Positions 11,901 to 23,900 of a stretch of DNA of 27,385 bases are shown piece after piece. A model generated the notes under the pieces. That model searched no databases, was not told the DNA's origin, and was given only the letters and a program-made list of their open reading frames with translations. The translations under genes were made by a program, and so were the position numbers. The stretch comes from Ectocarpus siliculosus (Eukaryota; Sar; Phaeophyceae; Ectocarpales; Ectocarpaceae), in assembly GCA_000310025.1 (NCBI GenBank), contig FN648855.1, positions 3,532-30,916 of the forward strand, given 5' to 3'. Each line of letters starts with the position of its first letter. Within the stretch, counting starts at the first letter, position 1.

Positions 11901-14900
11901 AGCAGGGGGGCTGTTAGCGTTCGTGTTTTGGGAGATGATGCAGCAGGGGGGCTGTCAAGAAGTCCATGTCTGGATGTTTGAGAAACGGCATAATTGGCGA
12001 AAGTTTCCCCTGGCGTCTTCGAACGCCGGGTTTTTAACGTTTGTCAATTTGTGCCGCATGTATTTGGTATTGATGACTGTTCTGAACGATGTATTGGAGG
12101 AAGGATTTGACATATTTTGGTAAGACATGGTTGAGGCCTATGTGCTTCCGAAGCTTATTTCAAATTGGTCAATGAGTTGAAACACAGTTTTGTGCGAGGA
12201 TTTTGTTCGAGGTCTTTGTTGACGCGTTTTGCCAGAATTGTCCGTCCAGAGTCTTTTTGACGTGGCTCTGATGTAATGTTGATCTTTGCTAAGTATTCTT
12301 CCAAGGATAATTCTTTGTGTTTGACTGCTTGAGAATTTGGTGACGACTTTTTCTAGAGAGGGGTGCTTGTTAAGACTCTTAGTGAAGTTCCATAGTCGTA
12401 GGTGATCGATAATTCGGGTGGCTCAGTTGTGTGTGATGGGAGCGTAGAGCAGCTCGGCCATGACGGGCCGCACGGGTAGGTAAAGACGTGTAGACGTGGT
12501 GAAAAACGTGTTGAAAACGTAATGCAAAAGTATTGTATTCTTCGGGGGCGTGCTTGCGCTCGTAAATCTGTCACGGCATCAAGCACGCGTCACGCTCATC
12601 ACGGTTAAAGTACCAAACAGACCTATCCGAATCTCCATCAAACTCTTCTCACTTCCAAGGAAAATAAATGTCCTGAAAGTTCTGGACCCTTCGTACCCCA
12701 TCATTGCAATTTCCGTAGGTATGTGTACCAAAGATAACCCGTCATACTATGCTACGAGTACCCCCAATATATCTAATAGCCCCCTTGCTCGTATGCATCG
12801 TCATGCTTCGGCAAATACCAATCCTCTTCTGTACCATCATCTCCAAAACATAACAAAATATACTCCAAGACAAAAACAAGAAAAAATCCCAGCACTACCA
12901 AAACTCTTACAAAACAAATAAGAAAAATCCCAACACAACCGAAACTCTTACCACCTTCACCAGACTCTCTCTTTCTCTTGCTCGATCTCATCTCTCTCTT
13001 TCTCTTTCCATACAGAATACGAATCGACCCCAAAACACCCCCTTTACTGCAAGTTCATCACAAAGTCATGGTGCAGCGCAACAGACTCCTTGCTAATAGC
13101 CTTCGTCAAGAAATCTGCATGCTGAAATTGCGTCGGCACATGAGTAATTGAAATCTCTTTCCTCTCTACCAGCTCCCTGATAAAGTGATGCCGTACATCG
13201 ATGTGCTTCGAGTTGGAGTTCGTGATTGGGTTGTGCGCAATCTGGATCGCTCCCTGATTATCCTCGAACACCGGGATGCACGGCATACCCGCACCTGGCA
13301 ACATAAAACGCCACACCTGCCTCAAGAACAATACTTCCTTCAAGACGTCAGCAATTGCCACATACTCTGCTTCCGTGGTGGAAAGCGTAACGCACTTCTG
13401 CGTCCTCGAAAACCAAGTCACACACCCACCCCCACACATCACTAGCCCCCTGGACACCGATCTACGGTCTGTCGCCTTGCTTGCATAGTCGGCATCCACA
13501 AACACCTGCATGCTCATCCCTGTCACTACTCCCCTCTCAAATGTAATCCCCATCCAACTCGTCCTCCTTACGTATCCTAAAATACCGAGTGCTGCCTTCC
13601 AGTGCACCATTTTGGGAGATGCACAATACCGCGCTACTGCTCGTACCGCGTTCGCGATGTCCGGCCTTGTTTGAGTGACCAACCACATCAGGGATCCTAC
13701 CAACTCGCGAAAAGGGACATCTGCGCACGCTTCGTTCTCGTCAAAGTCGGTGAGCTTCACGCTCACAGGCAAGGGCACACTCCTCCCCCACTCAATGCCG
13801 TACTCTGCAGCCAACTCTTCGGCAAACCTCTGCTGCGAAATCTTCAACAGCCCTCTCTCTACGTCTCTCTCGTAAAAGCACGCGGAGTACCACCTCAACT
13901 CTCCAAGGTTCTTCACGGGGACCATCTGGTTGAGATCCCTGCCAAACTTGTCACACCTCTCCTTCTGCCCTACAGCAAAAATGTCATCCACGTGGACCAC
14001 GATGATCATGATCACACGTCCCTCCTCCATCAATCGAAAAACACATGCATCCGCCAGAGACTGCAAAAAACCTAAAAGTAACAAACACCTCGTCAGGTGC
14101 GCATGCCAATGTCGTGATGCCTGCTTCAAACCATACAGACTCTTGCACAGCTTCACGATCAGGCCAGATAACCTACCACACCCCTGCGGTAAGCGCATGA
14201 AAACATCCTCATCAAGCTCAGACTGCACAAAAGCCTGCTGAATATCAAAATGGCACAAGTCAAGATTCTGCTCACATGCTAATGCTGCCAACAAGCGCAC
14301 ACTAGACACTGATACGGTGGGTGCAAACAATTCTCCAAAATCAATCGAAGCCCTCTGCATGTCCCCCCGCGCTACAAGTCTTGCCTTGAATTTCGTCGGC
14401 CATCCATACTCGTCTGCCTTACACTTGAATACCCACTTAGCATTGATGGCGTTCTCTACTGGTTGCTACACCGGACTAAAAGTTCCTGCATCCAACAAAC
14501 CGAAAAACTCTCGACCGACTGCATCATCCCACAACTCTGAGTGCGGGGACCGCATTGCCTCGTTGAATGATTTCGGCTCGCGGAGGTCGCTGGCCATGCA
14601 GTGCGGAAGGTCAGGCATCTTGTCAGGTGGGCGCTCGGCGCGAAGAGCGGCGTCCACATCCTCGCGGGTGGCGAACATCGTTGCGAACATCTGCGGTCTC
14701 CCCCCCCCCCCCGGAATCCACGCCCCCCCCAGCTCCCACAGCCCCCCCGCTTCCACGGCCTCCAAGACTCGGATCCGGCTGCGGCGGGGGCGGTAGGTCG
14801 CGGCGTCCTTGGTCTACGGCCTCCCGGGTGGCGAGCGACGAGATGAAGGTGGCCTTGTCCATCATGTCCAACAGCCCAAGGCGGTGGTGGAGAGCGGTGC

Positions 14901-17900
14901 CGCCACCTGGTGGCGACGGCGGTTGTTGTTGCTCATCCATGAACCGCACTCCATCGCCGCGCGTGCGGCCGTGAACTCTCGTGTCCTCCCGTCCCAACTC
15001 CTTGACGGCTCGTTTCGAAAGCGGCGGGTGCGGAGGAGCTGGGGCGGCGGCGCTGGCGGGCTGCGGCGGCGGCGGCGCTGGCGGGCTGCGGCGGCGGCAG
15101 CGGCAGGCCCGGGGGCGAACGGGGCGGCGTGGCTGCGGTCGACGGTGGGGCTGATGATGGGGCGACGGAGACCGGCGACGGGGCTGAGGATGCTGTCAAG
15201 ATCGGCGGGGAAGCGGGCGGCGGCAGTGCAGTGGTCGCTGGTGCAGGCGGGGTGAACGTGTATGTCCTTGTTGGCCGGGGCGGCGGCGGTGCGGCATCGG
15301 CCGGAGGTGCGGCGGCGGCCGGCGAAGGCGCCGCGGTGACCGAAGACCCCCCCCCGATGCCCGGCACCGGCGCCGGTGCTCCCGCCCGGCGGTTGACCCA
15401 CACGACGTTGTTGGTGAGGGCGAGGCGACCGGTGTCAGCGCGAAGAACGACGGCGGTAGACGTGGAGTGGTTGTTGGCGCCGTGCAGGTAGAAGCACCGC
15501 GCGGATTGGACGTCCGCCTTGGTTGCCCGCTTCACGCGCATCATCCCCTCCTGGAAAAAAGGGACGACGGTCAGGGGCGGCTTCCGGCCGAAGAAGACTT
15601 CGAACGGCGACTTCCAGCCCACGTTGGCCTTTGTCGCGGAGCGGTTGAAGCAGGCGGAGGCCCACAGCGCCGACGCAAGCCACAGGCGGTGTCCGTTGGC
15701 GCCTACGTGGGGGATGGAGGAGAGGCCGGTGTGTCCCATGGCGAGGATGTGACGTCGCGCGGCGTGACCCCCCTTCATGGCGCGCCAGATGGCGCTCTCG
15801 ACCACCGCGTTTTGCTTGGGGGTGTCGGGGGCGGTGTACTCGCGCCGGATGCCAGCAGAGTCGCAGAACGTGGTGAACGCGGCGCCGGTGAACTCGCCGC
15901 CGTTGTCCATGCGGAAACACCCCACCCCGGGGTACCCATGCCGTTCATGTCGGCGAGGAACCGCTGCACGAACTTCAGGGTCTCGCTCTTGGCCCGCATC
16001 CCGTAACCCCGTTGTCACCGCGAGGCGCTGTCCACGAACATGATCAGGTACCGGGAGCCGTCCAGCGCGTCAGAGAACGGGCCCGTGAGATCGATGTGAA
16101 CTTTGCCGAACGGTACCGCCGCGCGGATGCCACGCCGCGGCACCGGGGCACGCCTACCCTTGGCTTCCACACAGCCCACACACGGCTGCATCTCCCCCAC
16201 CAATCGTACGCCCTGCTGCTTTGCCGTTTCACGCATCAGGAATTCATTGACATGGCCGGTGGAGGCATGGAACAAATTAATGTCGATGGTGGACGTGGAT
16301 TTTCCTACCGAAAACGGGGAAGCACCGGGGGCGATAATCGCCAAGGCATGCGAGAGGGAGGGGGGGGCTACGATCTGCTGCTCACTGCATTCTGTAAGAT
16401 AACCTCTCAACACGTCCAACTCCTCATGCTGCATAGCAAATGCAAGGGGGGGGTTCACCGCAGACTCAGGGAATTCCAGCGCATCCGGAAAAAAATCACC
16501 AGGGGGAACAGAGTCTTTCGCATCCATCAATCCAACATCCAGAAACATGCTCATGTCCATGATCAGTAAGTCATCCTTGGATACAAGGGGGTTGATATCG
16601 ATCTCGCAAAAATCAGTCGTGCCTACTGCAGGGGGAGTCACAAGCTCGGACGATTCTACAGCGGCCGTGATGACAGGCTGAAAGTCGTGGATCGTCGTGG
16701 GGACTACGTCTACGTCAACGGGCTGAAAAGCACAATGCGGTAGCACTACACCGGAAGCGGTGGAGGGGACGCTGGGACTCGAAGGTACTACACCGTCGGA
16801 TCCGGTGGGCTGGACGCCAGGAGTCGAAGGTACAACGCCGGCCGTTGCGACGGACTGGAAGCCGGTACTCGCAGGTACAACGCCGGCCGCAGCGACGGAC
16901 TGGAAGCCGGTACTCGCACTCGCACTCGAACTCGTGCCCGCTCCTGCACTCTGGAAAAGGGAGGGGGTGGCCGCAACAAATCCTGTGCCAATGCTAGGCG
17001 GGGACGCTTGGGCAGAAACACGGGGAGGGGCATCGGGGCTAGAGGTCACAGCACGACCACTGTAATCCTGGGGCAATCGAGTAGCCCAAAGCGAGCATCC
17101 TACATCAGAGTATGCAAAGGAAAGCCTACCATCAAATAGGTGGACGCCGGTCTCGTCTAGAACGATCCGTTGCTTACGCTGCGTGTGGTGCAACGAAAAC
17201 AAATTGAAGGTGATTCCAGGCACAACGTACACGTCCGACATTTGCACGCAAAAATCACGCTCTCCTCCCTGGTCTTGCATGTGGAAAGCCATGTTTACCT
17301 TCCCAACACAATGCACGCGCAAATAGGCACCGTTACCTACTTGGATGTACTCCTTACCGGGCGGCACTGGCCTCAAGTCGAACATTTGATGGCTGTTGCT
17401 AACAAACGTGTTGGTCGCGCCGCTGTCGGCCCAAAATTGCTCTCTGCCAAAATGCGAATTCGGGTTTCGTGCAGCCAAGGCAAATCCACTACCACTCTCA
17501 CGCTCGGTACTCGCTACAACACCACTCGGAACGATCTCGCCTGCAGACACGAAACGTGCCATCAAGAAGTGAAGGGAGCCCGGGGCCGGTGCTGCTGCTC
17601 CGGGAGGAGATGAGTAGGGCGGGGCATGGGTGGAGTGCTGCTGCTGCTGCGACGGCTGCTGCTGGAACGTCGGTGGAGGCGGAGGCTGCGGCGGTGGCTG
17701 TGGTGGTGGCTGCTGCTGATAGTATGGTGCCGGAGGCGGGTTGTACGGCTGCTGTTGCTGGGTGTAGTCCGGCGGAGGCTGCTGGTACTGTGGCTGCGGC
17801 TGCTCCCAACCCCCATACTCCCTACTATTTGCGGGCCCCCCGTAGGGCGTGGCACCGTAATCATGGTGCATCACGTTTGCATGCCCGTGCGGGGGTCGCC

Positions 17901-20900
17901 ATTGCTGCTGCTGCGGGCGAGGGGGGGCTGAGTTTCCATACCTTTGCTGCGCTCCGCGTCCGCCGTGGGGTCCGTGCTGGGGTCCACCACCCCAGCCCCC
18001 CCCACCGCGGCCGCCTTGTTGCTGTTGCTGCTGCTGCTGAGGACGAGGATGGTAGTACTGCTGTTGCTGAGGCTGCTGCGGCTGTTGCTGAGGCTGCTGC
18101 GGCTGTTGTTGTTGCTGCTGCGGCGGCTGTTGCTGTTGTTGGGATGACTGCTGCTGCCGCTGCTGATGCTGCTGCCTTCGCTCTTTCTTCCGCTGCTGTT
18201 GATAGCACTCCGCGTTGGTGTGGGTTCCATACGGATGAAAGCGACAGTGCCGTTCTCCTCTGGTCTCGTCGCTCCTGTTCCGACCGTCGCCTTTGCCGTC
18301 CTGTCCACCGCCGTTCCCACTCGACCCATTTTGGACACGTCCGTCGCCCCGGGGCGCACCGGAAGCGACGAAGGCGTGCCCCACGCCACTCTTTTGTTCC
18401 TCCTCCCGTGCGCGCACCAGGTCCGTGTGGGCCTCCTTCACGGAATCCTCTATATGCTCAAAAGTCAAATCAGGGGTGCGGTCCAACAGTTTCTTCTCTA
18501 ATTTGTAGGGCGGACACCAAGTGGTCGTTGGCTTCGTTGTCGGGATACACTGTCCCGTGCGACGCTAGCCTACTCCGCAAAATAGAGAACCTTCCGAAGT
18601 ATTCTTGTGGGTTTTCACTCTCATGCATCGCGAATCTATGGTACTCCTTCAAGAGTCTCTTTTTCTCGGCTTTCGCTTGGGGCTCGTAATACTTGAGGAA
18701 AATCCTCCATCCCCCACTCGGGCTTCCGTCTGAGACGATTTCCGACAAGATCGGCATGTATGAGATTGACGTGATGAGTAGATTCCACGCCACTACAGCC
18801 TTAGCTACCTTCTGATCTCCATACTCAGTCTTCAGGTCTATCATGCTGATTCCTTGCTTCCCTACTGGGATGTCCTGGTGGCTCATCACTACTTCGTGGA
18901 CATCCTCCTGTGCAAACCGTGCTACCATGCTCGATCTGAAAATCAAAAGCTTCTGCTGCCTATTGTCCCCCGACTTAAGCACACCATCCCAAGGCTCAAT
19001 CCGTCTACTCTCAGTCATACGGAGAGTTGCAGGGTGAGGTACTGCACCGATATCCCCTGATGAGGTCTGGAGGCGACCGGCCATGGCAGTAGCAACCGCG
19101 TTGGCCAGCTCGTCTGCGGAGGGGTTGGGCGTCGGGCCCCCAGTTTCTTGCTGCCTTGTTCCTCGTTCCCGCTCCGGAGATCTTGTGTGCTCTGCTGCGC
19201 GGCTCGATGCCGTACCTCCATCTCGGCCATCTTCTTGGCCAGCTTCTCCTCCATCACCTGCTCCATCCGAGCTGCTACTCTCTCGTTGACCAGTTCTTCG
19301 ATCCTGGCTTCTTCCGCTGCTTGGCGGGCCTCCGCTGCTTGGCGGGCTTCATCTTCGCGCGTGGAGGTAGGCATCTTGACCCTGCTCTCGATCGCCGCAA
19401 AGCGATGCTCCTAAACCAAGCTCGACCGCGAATCTCGTAGACGACGTGTCATACGCTAGCGTGATCGATAATTCGGGTGGCTCAGTTGTGTGTGATGGGA
19501 GCGTAGAGCAGCTCGGCCATGACGGGCCGCACGGGTAGGTAAAGACGTGTAGACGTGGTGAAAAACGTGTTGAAAACGTAATGCAAAAGTATTGTATTCT
19601 TCGGGGGCGTGCTTGCGCTCGTAAATCTGTCACGGCATCAAGCACGCGTCACGCTCATCACGGTTACAGTACCAAACACACCTATCCGAATCTCCGTCAA
19701 ACTCTTCTCACTTCCAAGGAAAATGTCCAGAAAGTTCTGGACCCTTCGTACCCCATCATTGCAATTTCCGTAGGTATGTGTACCAAAGATATCCCGTCAA
19801 ACTATGCTACGAGTACCCCCAATATATCTAATAGTAGGAGGAGTAGTAACCTCAAACTTGAATATATATTCGATAGATCCGGGAGTTGAGATGATTTGTG
19901 GATACGAAAGATGAATGGTTTTTAGATTTGTTGCCGTTTTACCTGGCGATATGTATGGAGGATCTCGTAGATCGTATCTCGTTCCGAGTAGGGGGGCTGT
20001 TTGTGTGTGTACTCGGCAGGATACAATTCTCCGAGATCTCCGAGGGGGTTACGCAGATGAGATAGATATGGGTATGATAGACAGACTTGTTGAAGCAGGC
20101 TTTGCCTCTTCTTGCTCACGTCTGTCACTCGTTAAACTCTCTAATAAGCAAGGAACTTGAGTCACTCCTTTGTGCAACACGCTCTCGACAAGAGCCCGCG
20201 AGCGTGATAACATAGTGCACGCGCCGACACCCCAAACACGTATCAACACGTCCATGCTGCACCGCGTAGTACCAACGCCCAGGGAACCAGTCCGCATCGT
20301 GATGCAAAAAACCAAAACAAAGTCATCTATTTGCATTTTCCACTCCGGTATTTAATTCGGTACTGCGATAAAGTAGGACATGAACACCTTTCAAGAACGA
20401 TCGCACGACGGTTGACCGTGCCACCTCGAGGGTGACATTCTTGAGAAAAATCGCTTGAGACACGCCGCAGCTGATGTGCATGTTGCCGGTACACATTAGC
20501 TTCCTCAACATAGTGTTGTTTTCCTGGCACGGAGGTACCCTAACTCTTACACGCAAGTACCGTGCGATTATAAATGACAAGTACTGTAGGCAAGAACAAT
20601 GTACTACCGATGCTCACCAACCCTCTCTGCAACGAATTTGCACTCCACCCAGCTGATCAAACTACTACTTGTTGCACGATGCAGACCAACCGAGATACTA
20701 CAGCAATATACCAAACATGTTAAAGCTATTTTTCCCTAACCCCTCCTTGTTCCTATCCTAAGATCCGCCCAAAGACTTCGTTGTCCTTTCCTACCGCGCG
20801 TTGGTTTGACTTGGCACGGGGGGTGCGGCAAAAAAAATGAGAAGAGATGCGGTGGGACCGGGCCCCGCAAAAACGAACGAAATGATTTAGAAAAAACCCT

Positions 20901-23900
20901 CGCACCTCCGTGCGTACTGAAAGCGCTTTGCGGTACCCTCATCCAACGTCCCCTGGGAGGGGGACACGAAATGTACTGGGAACGACTTAGATAACAACAG
21001 CCCCGAGGGAAAAGTGTGCTCGATGACTCGTTGAAACAATATTGTAATTTGATCCCCGAGGAAACCCGGAATAAGGTTGTCGTACATTCGATTTTGAGGT
21101 CAAAATCTGGGGGATAAATACAGTGGCTACGACCTACCGCCTTGGCATTGCCACACCTGCACGTTTGAAGATGGTGCGTTTGATTTAAGATAGACTAGAA
21201 GTGTTTCGGGGCTGGAGATCGAAGGGACTATTATTTATTTCCTAGCCTGATCATGGGGAACTACTCCCCGAGATGGGTGTTTCCCTTGCAGTTTTAGGTA
21301 AACACCCCCCCGTGACCCATTGGATCGTACCGTGCTACAAGCGGAAGGCAAAGAACAACAAACAGTGGATGATGATGATTTTCACAGTCACCTCTTGGCC
21401 AGCTTGTTCCGGGCTATCCATATCAGGTTGTCGGCCAAAGGACGGAGGAGATTGTCGAATGCGTGGCTGATTGCCGTACCACTGAGCACCGCCCGCCTCG
21501 TCGCGTCCATGTGGGACAGATGGACGAGTAGAGTCTCCGAAAACGAAATAGCCGTGCTCTTGCCAGTCATCACCGGTCACCGCTTCCACCCCGCAGTCAA
21601 CACAGCCCTTGATCTTAAGCACGGCCTCGACGAGATCGGGCCCCTGGAATGATGACGTCGCGTGAACAAACAAAGTCAGAATGACCAACTGGAAAAAACG
21701 TGCGCTCTCACGCTTTCTTGGAGGTTCGCAATATCTTCAAGCACTTGGTGTGCAGCCGCAATTTTTGTCCAGTTGCCATGTGACGTGAGTCCTTCCGACG
21801 TTGCTTGTGAAGCTTAAACAGGTCGAGCGGACCATGTATACATCTATTGTGCATTCCGTCTGCGCTAGTTGAATTATAATAATGACCGTGACTCCATGTG
21901 CCTACCACGTACGATGTTCGAGAAGGTATCTCGTGCACCAGCAGTCACATCAATAACATGCGGTTCTTGTCTTTCCTTCTTCACGGTCTGGCGTGACCAA
22001 CTATGTACCCTGGATGCCTTTGCGATATGGTAGTGGATGGCACAATGCCCCAACACAAAAAAATCCAGCAGGTCGCACACGGACACAGGGCCACACCACA
22101 TGCCCATGCCCAAGCAGCGGCACCCAAAAGGGGCGATGTTTACAATGCGACGCACGGTGCCGGCAATGAACTAAATACCCAACTCACCGGGACCAACGCT
22201 GTGACCCGCACACTCTTCAAGTGGACATACCCCTTGCCGCACTTGGGGCATACCGCCTCGAGACTCGCAATCTCGGCGTCCGCCTCCATTTTGCCACGCT
22301 CTCCATCTTCCGACAGGGCTGCAAGGACGTGGACCGGGTATTTGATGCTGCCGAACATCCTAAGCAGCTGTTCTACCTTTGCTACAAACCCCGGCGCATT
22401 ACGCTTGTACTCCGCCGCCCCTGAACCGATGCCCTCATCGCCTGAATCTTCGTCGCTCCCGCCGTCTAAGTTGAGGGGGGAGCTGCTTCCACAATCACTG
22501 CCCATGACACCCAACCCAACGATATGCGCATGCACGCATTTGCCGCTAGAGCCTTTCTTGGACGAGGTGCACCCCGTCCCCCCATTCGCCTATGATCATA
22601 GCCAATTGACGGGCGCCAGGGGGTAGATAGTTGGTGGGACACAGGTTTGTTGCGTGAAAACGGTCAATGCTACGTGCTATGATGTACACCATCTTGAAAG
22701 CACCGAAAGTATCATTCGCTGCTACTTTGCCTTTCCGATCAGCTATCCTCAGGGGAAAACACTGTACGTCAGGTAAACCACGATATTTACCATCCTAGCT
22801 AGACAACACAGGCACCGATATTGCTGGCGTGGTTTGCACAACGAATTTCAAGGTTGGGGCGGGAAAACATACACAGCAGAAGCGCTCTAGTGCTCCGAAT
22901 AAAAAATAGTCATGTATCGGCAGTAGTAGACTATCACCTTGCACTGGATCTGCTTCCTTTCAGTGGTCCGCCTTCTCGTTGATGGCGCTTTCTTCGACCC
23001 GGGTGGTTGCGGGAAATCCGTCTCGACGTGTGCCCAGCTGCCAGGAATAGATCGATGACCCGGATGGTACACAACATACGTCTGAGTCTCGCCTAAGCGC
23101 ATCAACAGCGGCACCCCATGCTCCTCTGCAGTCGCTGCCATCCTTAGAATGGTGTCAAAGCTACCCTGAGTCAAAACCATCTGGGTTATCGCTGCATCCC
23201 CAACGCTTTCGATCCCTTCCCCATCCTTGCCAAAGACAACCGGCTCTGCTTCAGGAATATCCGCCTTCGGAGTGTTCCCATCTCCGAGAATGACGTCAGC
23301 GTGCTCACATTGGCCCGCTGCAACCTGCTCGGCGTTTGGCGCATGCTCGGGTTCCGCTTGCACACTGCAAAACCAAACGAAAGCAACCGTGAAAGTGACA
23401 GTGCATCGTCAGAAAAACTTATATATGCCGATTAATTTCTGATAAATTTAGCGAGCAGCAACTGTCGCAAAATAAAATGAGAATGCAGCACGGCCGGGCC
23501 CCTACCTGTGCCCTGCAAATGTCTTTCTTTTCCAAACGAGTTATACAAACGTTGGGTTGCAACAATAACGTGTAGTTTCGATCGGAGATTTGCCGGTGAG
23601 AAGGAAGAGTATCGAACACCACACAAGCACTGTTGTTTCGTGACATCCCCCAACTACTACATCGACTCACTTGTGGCATCGGTTATCGCAGCAGTTCACG
23701 ATGCAGCTTGCAGGCGCACCAGGTTGCTCGGCGGTGTCGGTGATGACCATGACACGGTCGCCGCGGGCGGTAGTGGAGACCGAAAACAGTGCCTTTTGTC
23801 TATCTCTAGAGTTGCGCGCCGCCACCGTGAGAGGCAGACGGAGCTTGAAAGCGCTGGTTCGAGCCTGGCGGTGAATCACTCGGGACACGCTACTCCCGTG

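Larger units (their letters stand above)
11129..12402 (+). other. 3' noncoding region of outer element, left part
   Basis: About 1.27 kb after the gag stop without recognisable coding. It contains the hairpin repeats at 11604-11880 and two polypurine-like sites at 11899-11955. It is cut at 12402 by the copia insertion and continues at 19839. Confidence 0.6.
12403..19833 (-). mobile_element. Nested Ty1/copia LTR retrotransposon, minus strand, defective
   Basis: A 7,431-bp element with 376/372-bp LTRs, a 5-bp target duplication and a polypurine tract beside the left LTR. In transcript order it has gag, aspartic protease, integrase, reverse transcriptase and RNase H, the order that defines Ty1/copia. 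The LTRs differ by six substitutions and one 4-bp indel. Coding is interrupted by frameshifts near 19138, 18490, 15935 and 14700-14770 and by stops at 16015-16017 and 14466-14468, so this copy should not be autonomous. On the coding strand the LTR begins TA, not the usual TG, and ends CA. Confidence 0.92.
8443..20238 (+). mobile_element. Outer gag-only LTR retrotransposon (TR-GAG-like), interrupted
   Basis: Two 237/241-bp LTRs (TGTTTG...AAACA) are flanked by CGTAT duplications. A polypurine tract precedes the right LTR, so the element runs on the plus strand. It codes only for a Gag-like protein (9024 to about 11128); no protease, integrase or RT is found in its own sequence. Its original length was about 4.36 kb, and the remaining length is a copia element inserted at 12402/12403. 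The LTRs differ by four substitutions and one 4-bp indel. Non-autonomous elements with gag but no pol are known in plants as TR-GAGs. A partner must supply the enzymes, and the nested copia element has unrelated LTRs. Confidence 0.85.
8343..20387 (-). other. Intron 7, enlarged to 12 kb by nested retrotransposons
   Basis: A phase-1 intron between exons 7 and 8. Removing the outer element and one copy of its target duplication leaves about 244 bp (8343-8442 plus 20244-20387), similar to the other short introns of this gene. The outer LTR ends only about 100 bp from the 3' splice site, so the branch-point region appears intact. The outer element is antisense to the gene. Confidence 0.6.

Noticed and set aside
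14466-14468. Suppressed stop codon as a deliberate regulatory feature of copia pol
   Set aside because: It lies inside the RT N-terminal block, not at a gag-pol boundary, and occurs together with several other lesions. Decay is simpler.
17469-18689. Plus-strand 406-codon open frame, Ala/Val-rich
   Set aside because: Antisense shadow of the Gln-rich Gag region of the copia element.
8443-20238. Treating the two 240-bp repeats as two solo LTRs
   Set aside because: The matching CGTAT duplications lie only outside the outer pair. The polypurine tract and gag between them are in the right order and orientation for one element.
22003-22626. Plus-strand 207-codon open frame
   Set aside because: Antisense of exon 5. 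The minus frame has paired CxxC motifs and phase-matched splice sites.
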